64,000 bases of DNA from Myxococcales bacterium (GCA_025359105.1 JANYHK010000015.1:1-64000), one strand, 5' to 3'. Positions 17,817 through 26,438 are shown, numbered from the stretch's first letter. Notes: generated by a model from the sequence alone, not told the origin. Numbers and translations are program-made.

Positions 17817-18629
17817 TCAGGTCGCGCCGGAGACGCGGGGCTTGAGAGAGGGCGAGCAGGTGACGCTGCCGCAGTCCGGGTCCCACGCGCCGTAGTAGCG
17901 GGTCGTGCTCGCCCCCGTGTTGTTGTTCGTGCGGGTGCACTGGAAAATCTGCGGGTGCACGACCTCGTTGTCGACCGAGTTCGCGGAGGGCGGAGTCCCG
18001 AACTTGCGCACGACGGCCTGGACACCGGGATCGTAGGCCTGCGAGGCCGAGATCTCGACGCCGTACCAGGTGTGCATCGACGCGTTCGGATCGTTGGACG
18101 CGAGGATGAGCGGCGCGCTCTGGGTCGGATCGGGGCCGCCGGCCGCCTGGAGCGCGTCGGCAAAGTTGTTTTCGAACTGCCACTGCTCGTGGATCGCCTC
18201 GTACGTGATGATCGCGAAGAAGCACAGGATCCCACCATAGGTGGAGCAGATCGCGTTCATGTTGGCGAGCTTCGCGTCCATGTCCGCTTGCGTGCTCGAT
18301 GCCCAGCCGGCACCCGTGATGCCTGAAGGAGAGGCCTGCGTGTTGTAGGGGAGCTGGTAGGTCGACGACTTGAACGTGCCGACGATGAGGCCGCACGACG
18401 TCGTGTACGTCACGGGGATGATGCCGCTGCTGCCACCGCCACCGCCACCGGGGTTGCAGACCGACGACATGTGCACACCCGTCGTCGCGTTGGTCACAGT
18501 GCAGAGCGAGTCCTGCGACGCCTCGGTCGGTCCGGTGTCCGGCGAAGACCCACAGGCCACCACGACGAACGGCGCGGCGAGAGCGAGGGCGGTGCGGACG
18601 ACACGGACGACGGAGGACGAAACGACCAT
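17817..18629 (-). CDS. lipoprotein of unknown function
   Basis: 270 residues. A lipoprotein signal (ALALAAPFVVVACGSS) is followed by a domain with several Cys and a central hydrophobic helix (YGGILCFFAIITYEAIHEQW). The C-terminal part contains QIFQCTRTNNN and YYGAWDPDCGSVTCSPSLKP. No family was recognised. GAGGAAT 5 nt before the ATG is a good Shine-Dalgarno sequence, unlike most neighbours. The upstream region holds several palindromes that may regulate it. Confidence 0.8.
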   Translation of the reverse strand: MVVSSSVVRVVRTALALAAPFVVVACGSSPDTGPTEASQDSLCTVTNATTGVHMSSVCNPGGGGGGSSGIIPVTYTTSCGLIVGTFKSSTYQLPYNTQASPSGITGAGWASSTQADMDAKLANMNAICSTYGGILCFFAIITYEAIHEQWQFENNFADALQAAGGPDPTQSAPLILASNDPNASMHTWYGVEISASQAYDPGVQAVVRKFGTPPSANSVDNEVVHPQIFQCTRTNNNTGASTTRYYGAWDPDCGSVTCSPSLKPRVSGAT

Positions 18630-18677
18630 GGTGATTCCTCGGCGGGGTGGGAGGTGCTCGAAGCGGCGACCGGAGAA

Positions 18678-18791
18678 GCACTAGTGCAAAGGAGGCGCCA
18701 ACGTCGTTTGCGCCGATTTGTTAAGAGCGGCCGCGCGCTCTGTACAAACTGTTCAGAGTCGCCGCTCTCGATGCGCAAATCGGATTTGCGC
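18678..18791. promoter_or_regulatory. palindrome-rich region upstream of the lipoprotein gene
   Basis: Between the receptor kinase gene and the lipoprotein gene lie GCACTAGTGC (18678-18687, perfect palindrome) and GCGCAAATC-G-GATTTGCGC (18773-18791, perfect 9-bp arms). Additional TTGCGC-type half sites occur at 18709-18714 and 18797-18802. They may be operator sites for the lipoprotein gene or, for the second, a terminator of the kinase gene, although no T tract follows. Confidence 0.45.
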
Positions 18792-18808
18792 AACTCGCGC
18801 AAAGGCGG

Positions 18809-21304
18809 TCAGCGGCAGCGAAGCTCGCCGCGGAGCTTCTGGAGCTTGGCGTCGTACACGAGCCCCGACTCGACGCCCGCGGCCTTACCACCCGCACCGA
18901 GCGCGACGCACTGCACGGCGTGATCGGTCGCCACCTCGCCCGTGGTCAGGTCGAAGTCGAGCTTGCTCGCCGATCCCTCGAGGTCGATAGCTCGCCCCTC
19001 GGCGAGGTCGGCGAGCGCGCCGAGCAGTGACGCCGGCCCAACCTCCACCACCTGGCCAGGTCCCGTGAGCCGCGCGATCGCGCCGGCAAGGGCCTCGGGG
19101 CTCGCGGCACCGGTCCCGAGCGCGATCGCCGCGTAGGCCAGAACGTAGAAGGCGTCGTAGGTGGTGTTGGGGGAAAAATCGGGGGAGATGTGCTCCGCGA
19201 ATGTCGCGTTGTAGTGCAGCGTGAACTTCGCATTGACGAGCGTGTTGCCCGGCGTCGTCAGCCCGAACAATCGCTTGAGCATGCTCGGTGCATCGTGCTG
19301 CGCGTCCAGTCCGGTGAGTGGGAGGGCGCTGACGTAGTAGGGGCGGTGTCGCTCGCCTTCCTGGGCGTGTTCGAGTGGCCGGAGGACGTCCAGCTCCTCG
19401 TTGCCGTAGTACACGATGATATCGGGGCGGCGCTCGCGGAGCGTTTGGCGAGCCTGCGCGACGCCGTCCTGGTTCTGCGCGGTCAGGACGTACTCGGTGA
19501 AGCGGTCTCCGTTCTCCGCGACGCTCGCGCCATTGAAGCGAAGCGAGGAAACGAGGGCGTCGGAGAAGCCGACACCTCCCAGGTATGGCGGCCGCAGCAG
19601 CGCGACCTTGAGCGTCGGGCGCCCCTCCGCGTGGAGGCGCGGCTCGAGCACGCTGGCGACGAGGGCGGAGACAGCGAGGGCCATCTGCGCGGTGTTGTTC
19701 GTCGTCCGCCAGATGAGGCGTGGCTTGTTAGCGGGTGTCCGGAGCGACGAGATGATCGACGACGTCGCCAGGGGGAGCATCGCCAGCGCCTCGCGCGGGA
19801 GGACCTCGCCCGTCAGGAGGTCCACGGTCTGCTCCGACGGCATGAACCCGATGATCGCGGGCGCCCCGACGTCGTCGAGCAGATGGCGCGCCGCCGCACG
19901 CGCATCCAGGGCGTTGTCGCAGGAGACCACCGCGATGGGTCGTCGCCGCATGATTCCCCCTGGCACCGGGATCTGTTTGGGGGCTCCGGCGAAATCCCGG
20001 CGCGCCAGCTCGATCGTGTTCGTTCGCGCGGGCCGTGCACCGAGCTGCGTCCCGATCCACACGGTGTCCTCGTCTTCCAGATCGCTCGGCTCCGCGTGAA
20101 CCTCGCAGCCCGGCGCCGCGAGCCGGACGCACACGCCGTCCGCTTTCCGGCACCGGTGCGCATCCCCTCCGTGCGCGCGCGTGCACCCCATATTCGACGC
20201 GCACCGGGCCAGCGCCGCAGCGGCATCCGGCGCGGGCGGCACCGTTCGGGGCCGCCGCGTCGCGTAGCCGACCGCCACCGCGAAGGCGGCGACCGCGACC
20301 AGCGCGACGAGCCAGGCCGCGCGTGCTCGCGGCGGCGTCGGCGCAACTGCGGGTGCCGGTATGTTCGCGGCGGACAGTGCAGGTGGTGGAGGTGGCGGTG
20401 GCGCAGGCATCGTGGGCATCGTCGCGTCGACCGCCTCCGGCGCGTCCGATTGGAACGCCTCGAGCAGATCGCCCATCGACGCAAAACGCTGCTCCTTCGC
20501 CTTGGACAGCGCCCGCAGGATCGCGCGCGACGCGTTCAGCGAGACGTCCGGCGCGAGCTCGTGGGGCGCCGTCGGCTCGCGCGACAAGATCTGCGACACG
20601 AGGCCCAGCCCATCGATGTCACGCGACCACGGGCCGGGGCGGGCGAGGATCTCGTACGCCAGCACGCCCCATGCGAACTGATCGGCCCGCCCGTCCAGCG
20701 GCTCGCCGCGGAGCTGCTCGGGCGCCATGTAGTACGGCGTCCCCACGGCGAGCTGCCCGGTCGTCGCGCTCGTGCTCGTCTGCGTCATCGTCTGCGACGG
20801 GGCGTTCGCGTCGCGGATCGCGATCCCGAAGTCGAGCACCTTCACGACGCCGTCTTCGCGCAGCATCACGTTCTCGGGCTTCACGTCGCGGTGGACGAAG
20901 CCCTGCGCGTGCGCCGCGCCGAGCGCGTTCGCGATGTCCGATAGCCAGCGCATCCGCTCGGCCAGGGGCACGGGCTCCCCGTTGAGCAAGGCGCGGAGCG
21001 AGCTCCCCTTGATGAGCTCCATCGCCAGGTACGCCGTACCGGGGAGTCCGGGCAGCTCACCTACGTCGTACACCTTGACGACGTTGGGGTGCTCGAGCGA
21101 CGCCGCCGCGCGCGCCTCCCGTAGCATCCGCGCCACGCCCGGCGTCTGGCCGGGAAGGGCGGTCGCGTCCTCATGGAGGATCTTCAGCGCGACGGCTCGA
21201 CGCAGCACCGTATCCTGCGCGCGATAGACCTCCCCCATGCCGCCCGATCCGAGCAGCTGGACGATGCGGTACCGACCGACGACGTCATCCGGGCGAAGCG
21301 CCAC
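18809..21304 (-). CDS. receptor Ser/Thr kinase with LivJ-like periplasmic sensor domain
   Basis: 831 residues. The kinase domain (about 10-285) has LGSGGMGEV, ATP-binding Lys41, HRDVKPEN (Asp140), DFG (158-160) and GTPYYMAPEQ, so it should be active. After a Pro-rich linker and one transmembrane helix (about 329-347) comes a short Cys-rich hinge (CASNMGC, HRCRKADGVC). A domain of about 430 residues then looks like a type I periplasmic binding protein (Leu/Ile/Val-binding or ANF-receptor class): AARHLLDDVGAPAIIGFMPS, LPLATSSII, KVALLRPPYLGGVGF, RRPDIIVYYGNEEL, TTYDAFYVLAYAAIALG. The likely role is sensing a small polar ligand outside and phosphorylating cytoplasmic targets. The GTG start is supported by a TATAGG hexamer 6 nt upstream. 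Confidence 0.93.
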   Translation of the reverse strand: MALRPDDVVGRYRIVQLLGSGGMGEVYRAQDTVLRRAVALKILHEDATALPGQTPGVARMLREARAAASLEHPNVVKVYDVGELPGLPGTAYLAMELIKGSSLRALLNGEPVPLAERMRWLSDIANALGAAHAQGFVHRDVKPENVMLREDGVVKVLDFGIAIRDANAPSQTMTQTSTSATTGQLAVGTPYYMAPEQLRGEPLDGRADQFAWGVLAYEILARPGPWSRDIDGLGLVSQILSREPTAPHELAPDVSLNASRAILRALSKAKEQRFASMGDLLEAFQSDAPEAVDATMPTMPAPPPPPPPALSAANIPAPAVAPTPPRARAAWLVALVAVAAFAVAVGYATRRPRTVPPAPDAAAALARCASNMGCTRAHGGDAHRCRKADGVCVRLAAPGCEVHAEPSDLEDEDTVWIGTQLGARPARTNTIELARRDFAGAPKQIPVPGGIMRRRPIAVVSCDNALDARAAARHLLDDVGAPAIIGFMPSEQTVDLLTGEVLPREALAMLPLATSSIISSLRTPANKPRLIWRTTNNTAQMALAVSALVASVLEPRLHAEGRPTLKVALLRPPYLGGVGFSDALVSSLRFNGASVAENGDRFTEYVLTAQNQDGVAQARQTLRERRPDIIVYYGNEELDVLRPLEHAQEGERHRPYYVSALPLTGLDAQHDAPSMLKRLFGLTTPGNTLVNAKFTLHYNATFAEHISPDFSPNTTYDAFYVLAYAAIALGTGAASPEALAGAIARLTGPGQVVEVGPASLLGALADLAEGRAIDLEGSASKLDFDLTTGEVATDHAVQCVALGAGGKAAGVESGLVYDAKLQKLRGELRCR

Positions 21305-21310
21305 GGTTCA

Positions 21311-21316
21311 CCTATA
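21311..21316 (-). promoter_or_regulatory. -10-like hexamer TATAGG for receptor kinase gene
   Basis: TATAGG ends 6 nt before the GTG at 21304 on the minus strand. The final base departs from TANNNT, so support is moderate. Confidence 0.35.
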
Positions 21317-21329
21317 CCGCGTCCCTGCC

Positions 21330-22529
21330 TCAGAGCGCGATCGGCGGATCGCTCGGCAGCGCGAGGAGCCGCGCGCGGGCCTCACCCACGAGGAAGATCG
21401 ACCCGCACACGACGACGAGCCCCTCCGCGCCCGCGATCGCCCTTGCGCGCTCGAGCGCGGAGGCGACGTCGTTCGCGATCTCGCCGGCGTGGCGGTCCGC
21501 GAAGATGGCGGGATCGGTCGCGGCGCGCGCCAGCCCGGCGAAGACGGGCGGCGCGACGTACACGCGCGCACTCGCGAGCGGCGCGAGCGCATCGAGCATC
21601 CCTTGCCACGGCTTGTCCGCGAGCGCGCCGAACACCAAGCACGCTGGCCGTTCGAGAACGAGCGCGCGCGCCAGCGCCTCGGCGCCGTCCGGATTGTGCG
21701 CGGCGTCGAGCAGGTACCGCCCGCTGGAATGATCGATCCGCTCGAAGCGCCCCGGCCACCGCGCGTCCCGCAGCCCGCGCGCGATCGCGCCGGCGCTCGC
21801 CCCCACCGCTTCTGCGAGCGCCCACGCGATGGTCGCGTTCTCCTTCTGGTGCGCGCCGCCGAGCCCGATCTCGATCTGCCGAGCGGGCGCGTGTCGCACC
21901 ATCGCGCCAACGCGCGTCGCCTCTGCTTCGATCGAGGCGAACGCTTCGCCTTCGATCGGGCCGAGCCACAGCGTCTTGCCGGGCCGCGCGATTCCGGCTT
22001 TCTCTTTTGCGATGTCGGCGAGCGTCGGCCCCAGGCGATCCATGTGATCGAATGCGATACGCGTGATCCCGGACGCGACGGGTGAAGGGACCACGTTGGT
22101 CGCGTCGAGGCGCCCGCCGATCCCTACCTCGACGACGGCGACGTCGACCTTCGCGTCACCAAACGCGAGAAACGCAGCCAGGGTGGCGACCTCGAAGAAG
22201 GAGAGATCGGGCCCCGCGGTCAGCGCGATCTCGAGGAAGTGCGCGAGACGCGCGTCGTCGATCGGCTCGCCGGCGAGGCGGATCCGCTCGGCGAAACGAC
22301 AGAGGTGCGGCGACGTGTACATCCCCGTCGTTCGCCCGTCCGCCCGCAGGGCGGCCTCGACCATCGCGCACACCGAGCCTTTGCCGTTCGTCCCGGCGAC
22401 GTGCACGATCGGGAACGCTTGCTCTGGATTCCCGAGCCGTGCGCACACCTCGCGCATCGGCGCGAGCCCGAGGCGCATCCCCAGGGACGCGCGCGCGTAC
22501 AGATCGCGCAGCGCCTCCGGCAGCGTCAT
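21330..22529 (-). CDS. folC: bifunctional dihydrofolate/folylpolyglutamate synthase
   Basis: 399 residues. It adds glutamate to dihydropteroate and then further glutamates to folates. The Mur-ligase ATP loop is HVAGTNGKGSV (Lys50), followed by the folate-binding TSPHLCRFAERIRLAGEPI, then EVGIGGRLDATN and LLDAAHNPDGA. Length fits the family. It starts 6 nt after accD ends on the same strand. accD-folC is an arrangement also known from Escherichia coli, so the two are almost certainly one operon. Confidence 0.95.
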   Translation of the reverse strand: MTLPEALRDLYARASLGMRLGLAPMREVCARLGNPEQAFPIVHVAGTNGKGSVCAMVEAALRADGRTTGMYTSPHLCRFAERIRLAGEPIDDARLAHFLEIALTAGPDLSFFEVATLAAFLAFGDAKVDVAVVEVGIGGRLDATNVVPSPVASGITRIAFDHMDRLGPTLADIAKEKAGIARPGKTLWLGPIEGEAFASIEAEATRVGAMVRHAPARQIEIGLGGAHQKENATIAWALAEAVGASAGAIARGLRDARWPGRFERIDHSSGRYLLDAAHNPDGAEALARALVLERPACLVFGALADKPWQGMLDALAPLASARVYVAPPVFAGLARAATDPAIFADRHAGEIANDVASALERARAIAGAEGLVVVCGSIFLVGEARARLLALPSDPPIAL

Positions 22530-22535
22530 CGCGCG

Positions 22536-23387
22536 TCAGCCATGCGCCTGCGGGCCGAGGTGGCCCAAGAGGACGGACAGCTCGCGCTTCATCTCGAGCC
22601 GGCTGCAGATGCGATCGATCATCCCGTGCGCGAGCAAGAACTCGCTGCGCTGGAAGCCCTCGGGCAACGTCTGGCGGATCGTGCTCTCGATGACGCGCGG
22701 ACCGGCGAAGCCGATGAGCGCCTTGGGTTCGGCGATGTTGACGTCACCGAGGAGCGCGAAGCTCGCGGCGACGCCGCCGGTCGTCGGGTGAAGCAGCACG
22801 CTCATGAACGGCAGCCCCGCGTCGCGCAGGCGCTCGCGCGCGCCGACCGTTTTGGCCATCTGCATGAGGCTCAGGATCCCCTCCTGCATCCGCGCGCCGC
22901 CCGAGGCTTGCAGGAGCACCACCGGCAGCCGCTCGGTCACCGCGCGCTCGAAGAGGCGCGTGATCTTCTCGCCGACGACGCTCCCCATCGATCCGCCCAT
23001 GAAGGCGAAGAGGAAGCTGCCCCACGCGATGGGCCTGCCGTCGAGGTGGCCGCGGCCGATCTCGATGGCCTCCTTTGCGCCCGCGTTCTTCTGCGCGGTG
23101 GCGATGCGGTCGGGATAGGCCTTGCCGTCGGTGAACTGGAGCGGATCGGTGGGCGCGAGGTGGGCGTCCCACTCGTCGAGCTTGCCGTCGTCGAGGACGA
23201 GCTCGCGCCAGCCATCGGCGCTCAGCTTGTGGTGCTTGCCGCACTTGGGGCACACTTCGAAGTTCACCTCGAAGTCCTCGGCCGGCAGTGTCTCGTCGCA
23301 CCCGTCGCACTTTCGGAAGACACCCTTGCCGAAGCTCTTCTTCTCGCTGGCGTCGAGGCCGGCAGGTTTCCGTTGGGGCCAGGTCAT
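22536..23387 (-). CDS. accD: acetyl-CoA carboxylase carboxyltransferase subunit beta
   Basis: 283 residues. With AccA it moves the carboxyl group from carboxybiotin to acetyl-CoA, giving malonyl-CoA for fatty acids. The N-terminal four-Cys zinc ribbon (RKCDGCDETL and VCPKCGKHH) is intact. The carboxyltransferase core shows SFLFAFMGGSMGSVVGEKI, LLQASGGARMQEG and ALIGFAGPRVIE. ATG 23387 is chosen because it precedes the usual short N-terminus (MTWPQRK...) and has a TGCTATTAA sequence 10 nt upstream. No accA is in the window. Confidence 0.96.
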   Translation of the reverse strand: MTWPQRKPAGLDASEKKSFGKGVFRKCDGCDETLPAEDFEVNFEVCPKCGKHHKLSADGWRELVLDDGKLDEWDAHLAPTDPLQFTDGKAYPDRIATAQKNAGAKEAIEIGRGHLDGRPIAWGSFLFAFMGGSMGSVVGEKITRLFERAVTERLPVVLLQASGGARMQEGILSLMQMAKTVGARERLRDAGLPFMSVLLHPTTGGVAASFALLGDVNIAEPKALIGFAGPRVIESTIRQTLPEGFQRSEFLLAHGMIDRICSRLEMKRELSVLLGHLGPQAHG

Positions 23388-23397
23388 GGGCGGCTCA

Positions 23398-23403
23398 TTA
23401 ATA
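23398..23403 (-). promoter_or_regulatory. -10-like hexamer TATTAA for accD-folC
   Basis: TGC-TATTAA on the minus strand is an extended -10-like site ending 10 nt before the accD ATG, giving a predicted leader of only about 4 nt. It lies in the 29-nt gap after the TVP38 gene, so accD may have its own promoter. Confidence 0.45.
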
Positions 23404-23416
23404 GCACAGCGAAGGA

Positions 23417-24043
23417 TCACTTCAGCCAGGCGAGCATCTCGTCGAAGAGGGCCACCGCTGCGACCGTCGGCGGCAAGAGGCCGAGCGCCGAGCCGACGAG
23501 GTAGTCGCGGAAGCGCACGCGCGAGAGGGCGAGCGCGTAGTTGAGCGGCGGCGAGAAGAGGAGGACGAGGCGGAGCAGCGCGATCGTGCGGATCGGCTGC
23601 GCGTCGAGGCGCCCCATCCACCCGCGCATGCGCGCGCGCAGCCGGCGCAGGGGGCCGAACGAGCCTGCGTCGACCTGCGGCGTCTCTGCTTTGGGAGGCG
23701 ACTTCCCCGCGACGCCGCGCACCAGCGCGAAGCTCACCGAGATCGACACGAGCGCCGCGGCGTACGCGAACGGGCCGCCGTACGCGGGACCATAGAAGAG
23801 GACAGCGGCCGCCACGAAGATGAGCCCGGGCACCTGCACGAGCTCGCCCACGCAGAAGCTCGCGACGAAGAGCAGCGCGCCCCACGCGCCGGCGCCGGCC
23901 ACGAGCGCGCGCACGCCGTCGATGGTCAGGTGCTCGTGCCACCCGAGCGCGCGGCCGACCAGGAGGAGGAGCACGGGCAAGGCAAGCGCCGCACCGACGC
24001 GCGCGCGGCGTTTCCAAGGCGAGGCGTCGCCGCCGAGGCTCAT
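23417..24043 (-). CDS. TVP38/TMEM64 family (DedA-like) membrane protein
   Basis: 208 residues with about five hydrophobic segments. The family core is visible: GELVQVPGLIFVAAAVLFYG in the first half and LLRLVLLFSPPLNYALALS in the second, with FRDYLVGSALGLLP near the end. Related proteins are integral membrane proteins of the SNARE-associated/VTT class, linked to lipid transport between leaflets in other organisms. The substrate here is unknown. The ATG is supported by TATCCT 7 nt upstream. Confidence 0.85.
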   Translation of the reverse strand: MSLGGDASPWKRRARVGAALALPVLLLLVGRALGWHEHLTIDGVRALVAGAGAWGALLFVASFCVGELVQVPGLIFVAAAVLFYGPAYGGPFAYAAALVSISVSFALVRGVAGKSPPKAETPQVDAGSFGPLRRLRARMRGWMGRLDAQPIRTIALLRLVLLFSPPLNYALALSRVRFRDYLVGSALGLLPPTVAAVALFDEMLAWLK

Positions 24044-24050
24044 ACCAATC

Positions 24051-24056
24051 AGGATA
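24051..24056 (-). promoter_or_regulatory. -10 hexamer TATCCT, minus-strand half of a divergent promoter
   Basis: TATCCT ends 7 nt before the TVP38 ATG. The plus-strand TACGCT at 24079-24084 serves the divergent gene, and both sit inside a 48-bp gap, so two near-leaderless promoters are packed back to back. Confidence 0.5.
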
Positions 24057-24078
24057 GGCCACCTGAGGCGCGTCACGC

Positions 24079-24084
24079 TACGCT
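24079..24084 (+). promoter_or_regulatory. -10 hexamer TACGCT, plus-strand half of a divergent promoter
   Basis: TACGCT ends 7 nt before GTG 24092 and is the main reason for choosing that start codon for the fibrinogen-like lipoprotein. Confidence 0.45.
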
Positions 24085-24091
24085 GGGCGGT

Positions 24092-24907
24092 GTGAATCGC
24101 GCGGAGCTCATGGTCGGCGTGGTCGCGTGCGCGAGTGCATGCGCGGCCTGCGAGCGGCAAGACTTCACCGGGCCGCTCGTCTTCGACGCCGCGCCCCCCG
24201 CGCCCGAGGCCGCGGTCGACGCGGCCCCCGACGCTCCGGCCGACGCGTTCGACGCCGGCGTCGACGCACCCCCGGATGCGCCTCCGCCGCTCCCCGCAAG
24301 CTGCAAGGAGGTCCTCCAGCAGGATCCGAGCGCGAAGACCGGCCTCTTCACGATCGACACCGACGGCCCCGGCGCCCGCGCGCCATTCGGCGTCCACTGC
24401 GACATGGCGATTGACGGAGGCGGCTGGACGCTGATCGCGCGCTCGGTCGCCGGCGCGCCCGCGAGCAGCGCTTTCGGCTGGAGCGGCGCCACGGGGGATC
24501 TCGCCGTCCTCGGGGCTCCGTATTCGCTGTCGCCAGCGGCGGCCGGGCTCGCGTTCACGAGCGTCCTCGCCGGCGCGCGCGATCCGGCGCCCAGCTCCAC
24601 CGGGTGGCTCTTCGTCTACGAGCTACCTCTCGACGCCGCGTTCGTCGCGAGCCACGCGGCGAGCTCGGCTTCTGTCGCGCCCGTCGCCATCACGGGTTGC
24701 GGGGCGGGCGTCCCGTCGTTCTTGCGACACGCCGGTTACTCGGCGCGGGAGGGCAGCTTCTTCTTCCGCGACAGCGACGACAGCGCGGCCACCAGCGGCC
24801 TCACGCCTTCCGGATGGCTCTTTGCCGGCGTGGCCCCTCCCGATGGCGTCGGCTGCGCGACCTACGGCGGCCTCTACGGCGCGCAGGGCATGCTGATGGT
24901 CCGCTGA
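24092..24907 (+). CDS. lipoprotein with fibrinogen-like C-terminal domain
   Basis: 271 residues. The signal is short (MVGVVACASACAAC) and leads to a linker of about 45 residues made of Asp, Ala and Pro. A fibrinogen-related domain then starts with SCKEVLQQDPSAKTGLFTID, FGVHCDMAIDGGGWTLIAR and continues to a Cys-containing end (CGAGVPSFLRHAGYSAREG, DGVGCATYGGLYG). In animals this fold recognises acetylated sugars and proteins. In bacteria it is rare and usually on exported proteins, so surface binding is the reasonable guess. The domain looks somewhat short. GTG 24092 is inferred from the promoter hexamer; ATG 24110 is the alternative. Confidence 0.8.
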   Translation: MNRAELMVGVVACASACAACERQDFTGPLVFDAAPPAPEAAVDAAPDAPADAFDAGVDAPPDAPPPLPASCKEVLQQDPSAKTGLFTIDTDGPGARAPFGVHCDMAIDGGGWTLIARSVAGAPASSAFGWSGATGDLAVLGAPYSLSPAAAGLAFTSVLAGARDPAPSSTGWLFVYELPLDAAFVASHAASSASVAPVAITGCGAGVPSFLRHAGYSAREGSFFFRDSDDSAATSGLTPSGWLFAGVAPPDGVGCATYGGLYGAQGMLMVR

Positions 24908-25063
24908 CAGGCGACGGCGCCGAGCGGAAACTTTCTGCGACACCGCCCGCCATCGTCAGCGTATCCCCCCACGGCGGCGGGGACATCGCGCAGGCGCGGT
25001 GGGGAGGCCGTCCCATTTCCAAGCAGTGAACTCGTGCCGTACCGCGGCACCTGGGAGGGCTCC

Positions 25064-25714
25064 ATGCGCACCATGATCGATTCCATCAAGCTCGTTGGCT
25101 CCGCCGTCGTCTCGCTCGCCGCCGTCGCGCTCGGAGGCTGCGGGGGCGAGGTCGCGCCCCAGAACACGATCGGCACCGAGGCGAGCGCCCTGTCGCACGA
25201 GTCCTCGCACTGCGTTCCGCCGCTACCGAGCCCCGCGCTCGCCGTTCCCGCGGGAAACAAGCTCGAACGCAACCTCGACGCGGTCGGCGTGCAGATCTAC
25301 GCGTGCACCGCCAACACGACCGGGTTCGGCTGGGTCTTCACGGCGCCCGAGGCGACGCTCTACGGCCACCACGGCCACGTCGCCGGCAAGCACTACGTCG
25401 GTCCGACGTGGGAAGCGAACGACGGGAGCACCGTCGTCGGCGCGAAGGTCGCCGCGTCGGCGCCCGATCCCACGGCCATCCCGTGGCTCCTCCTCCGCGC
25501 GGTCTCGCACGCCGGCGTCGGTCGGATGGACGACGTCACGTTCATCCAGCGCCTCGAGACGGCGGGCGGTCTCGCGCCGGCCGGCGGCTGCGACGCGACG
25601 ACCATAGGCGCCGTCGCGCGCGTGCCGTACACGGCGACGTACTACTTCTACAAGGCCGACGACGACGCGGGCGAGCATGCTGGCGGCGGCGACGGGCACG
25701 ACGACTGCCGCTGA
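25064..25714 (+). CDS. DUF3455 family lipoprotein
   Basis: 216 residues with a lipoprotein signal (SAVVSLAAVALGGCGG). The DUF3455 pattern is clear: AVPAGNKLERNLDAVGVQIYAC, WVFTAPEATLYG, GKHYVGPTWEANDGSTVVG, AIPWLLLRAVSHAGVG, FIQRLETAGGLAP and YTATYYFYKA. The biochemical role of the family is unknown; members are secreted and common in soil bacteria and fungi. The ATG at 25064 is fixed by GGGAGGG 5 nt upstream. A short Gly/Asp/His-rich tail ends the protein. The 156 nt before it, after the fibrinogen-like gene, hold no other feature that I can see. Confidence 0.88.
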   Translation: MRTMIDSIKLVGSAVVSLAAVALGGCGGEVAPQNTIGTEASALSHESSHCVPPLPSPALAVPAGNKLERNLDAVGVQIYACTANTTGFGWVFTAPEATLYGHHGHVAGKHYVGPTWEANDGSTVVGAKVAASAPDPTAIPWLLLRAVSHAGVGRMDDVTFIQRLETAGGLAPAGGCDATTIGAVARVPYTATYYFYKADDDAGEHAGGGDGHDDCR

Positions 25715-25728
25715 GATCCGAGCGCCGG

Positions 25729-26285
25729 CTACCGCGCCCAGAGGATGGCGAGGTCGAGCTCGATGGCTTCGAACGGCTCGTCGCGCCCTTTGTCGTCGTC
25801 GCTGGCAACGAGCGCGATGCGGTAACCCTCACCGTCGAGGCGCAGGACCTCGAGCGTCTTGGTTTCCGGCTCGACGATCCACACGTGCCGCACGCCGCTT
25901 CGCGCGTAGACCGGGAGCTTCTTCTTTCGATCGAACGACGCCGTGCCAGGGGAGAGGACCTCGCATAGCCAGTCCGGCGGCAGCGTCAGGAACGGCTCCA
26001 GCGGCGTCTGTGGCATTCGCTCCCGTCGCCACCCTGCAAGGTCGGGCACGAGGACGTCGGCACCAGGTGGAGCTCCGGCGCGTCGAGGATGACCCAACCT
26101 CCGGGGCCGCCTTTGCCGCGCTTGAACGGGGGGCCGAGCTCCTCTCCGAGGCCGCTCGTCGCGAGCGCGTGCGCCGTCGCTGGGCGAGGGTGCGCATGGA
26201 GGACGCCGTCGACGATCTGTCCGATCACGTCCGGCGGGAGCGCCAGCAGCTCCTCGTAGCGCGCGGGATTGGTCGCGGCGGCCAT
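25729..26285 (-). pseudogene. Uma2 family putative nuclease gene with a single-base frameshift
   Basis: The N-terminal part reads from ATG 26285 (ARYEELLALPPDVIGQIVDG, HALATSGLGEELGPPF, GGWVILDAPELHL). It loses frame at about 26063, where two G bases stand in place of an expected three on the coding strand. The rest continues in the other frame: GADVLVPDLAGWRRERMP, PDWLCEVLSPGTASFDRKKK, YARSGVRHVWIVEP. Together they make a complete Uma2/DUF820 protein (PD-(D/E)xK nuclease fold). Joining needs only one inserted base, so either the gene has just decayed or the assembly has an error. Confidence 0.8.
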
Positions 26286-26292
26286 GATGCAG

Positions 26293-26298
26293 AGTGTA
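26293..26298 (-). promoter_or_regulatory. -10 hexamer TACACT for the Uma2 gene
   Basis: TGG-TACACT ends 7 nt before the ATG at 26285 on the minus strand, an extended -10 layout with no Shine-Dalgarno sequence. Confidence 0.45.
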
Positions 26299-26307
26299 CC
26301 AGCATCC

Positions 26308-26415
26308 ATCCGAGGCCGCGCCGCGCCGCCGATTGGCGCGGGCCCTACTTGAGGCATGGTCCGCGCGTACGGGCCTCGTTCAGCTCCGCTCGCGAAAACC
26401 CGACCTCAACGCCTT
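26308..26415 (+). repeat. direct repeat copy 1 (partial copy of ygiQ 5' end)
   Basis: This 108-bp segment matches 27854-27964 with two small indels and few substitutions. In copy 2 it is the upstream region and first 16 codons of the YgiQ gene (MGLVQLRSRKPDLNAF). Copy 1 carries a recognisable LVQLRSRKPDLNAF reading that then runs into unrelated sequence. It separates the Uma2 gene from the kinase gene. Confidence 0.9.
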
Positions 26416-26438
26416 TGAGCGTATCGGCCGGCTTCTGC

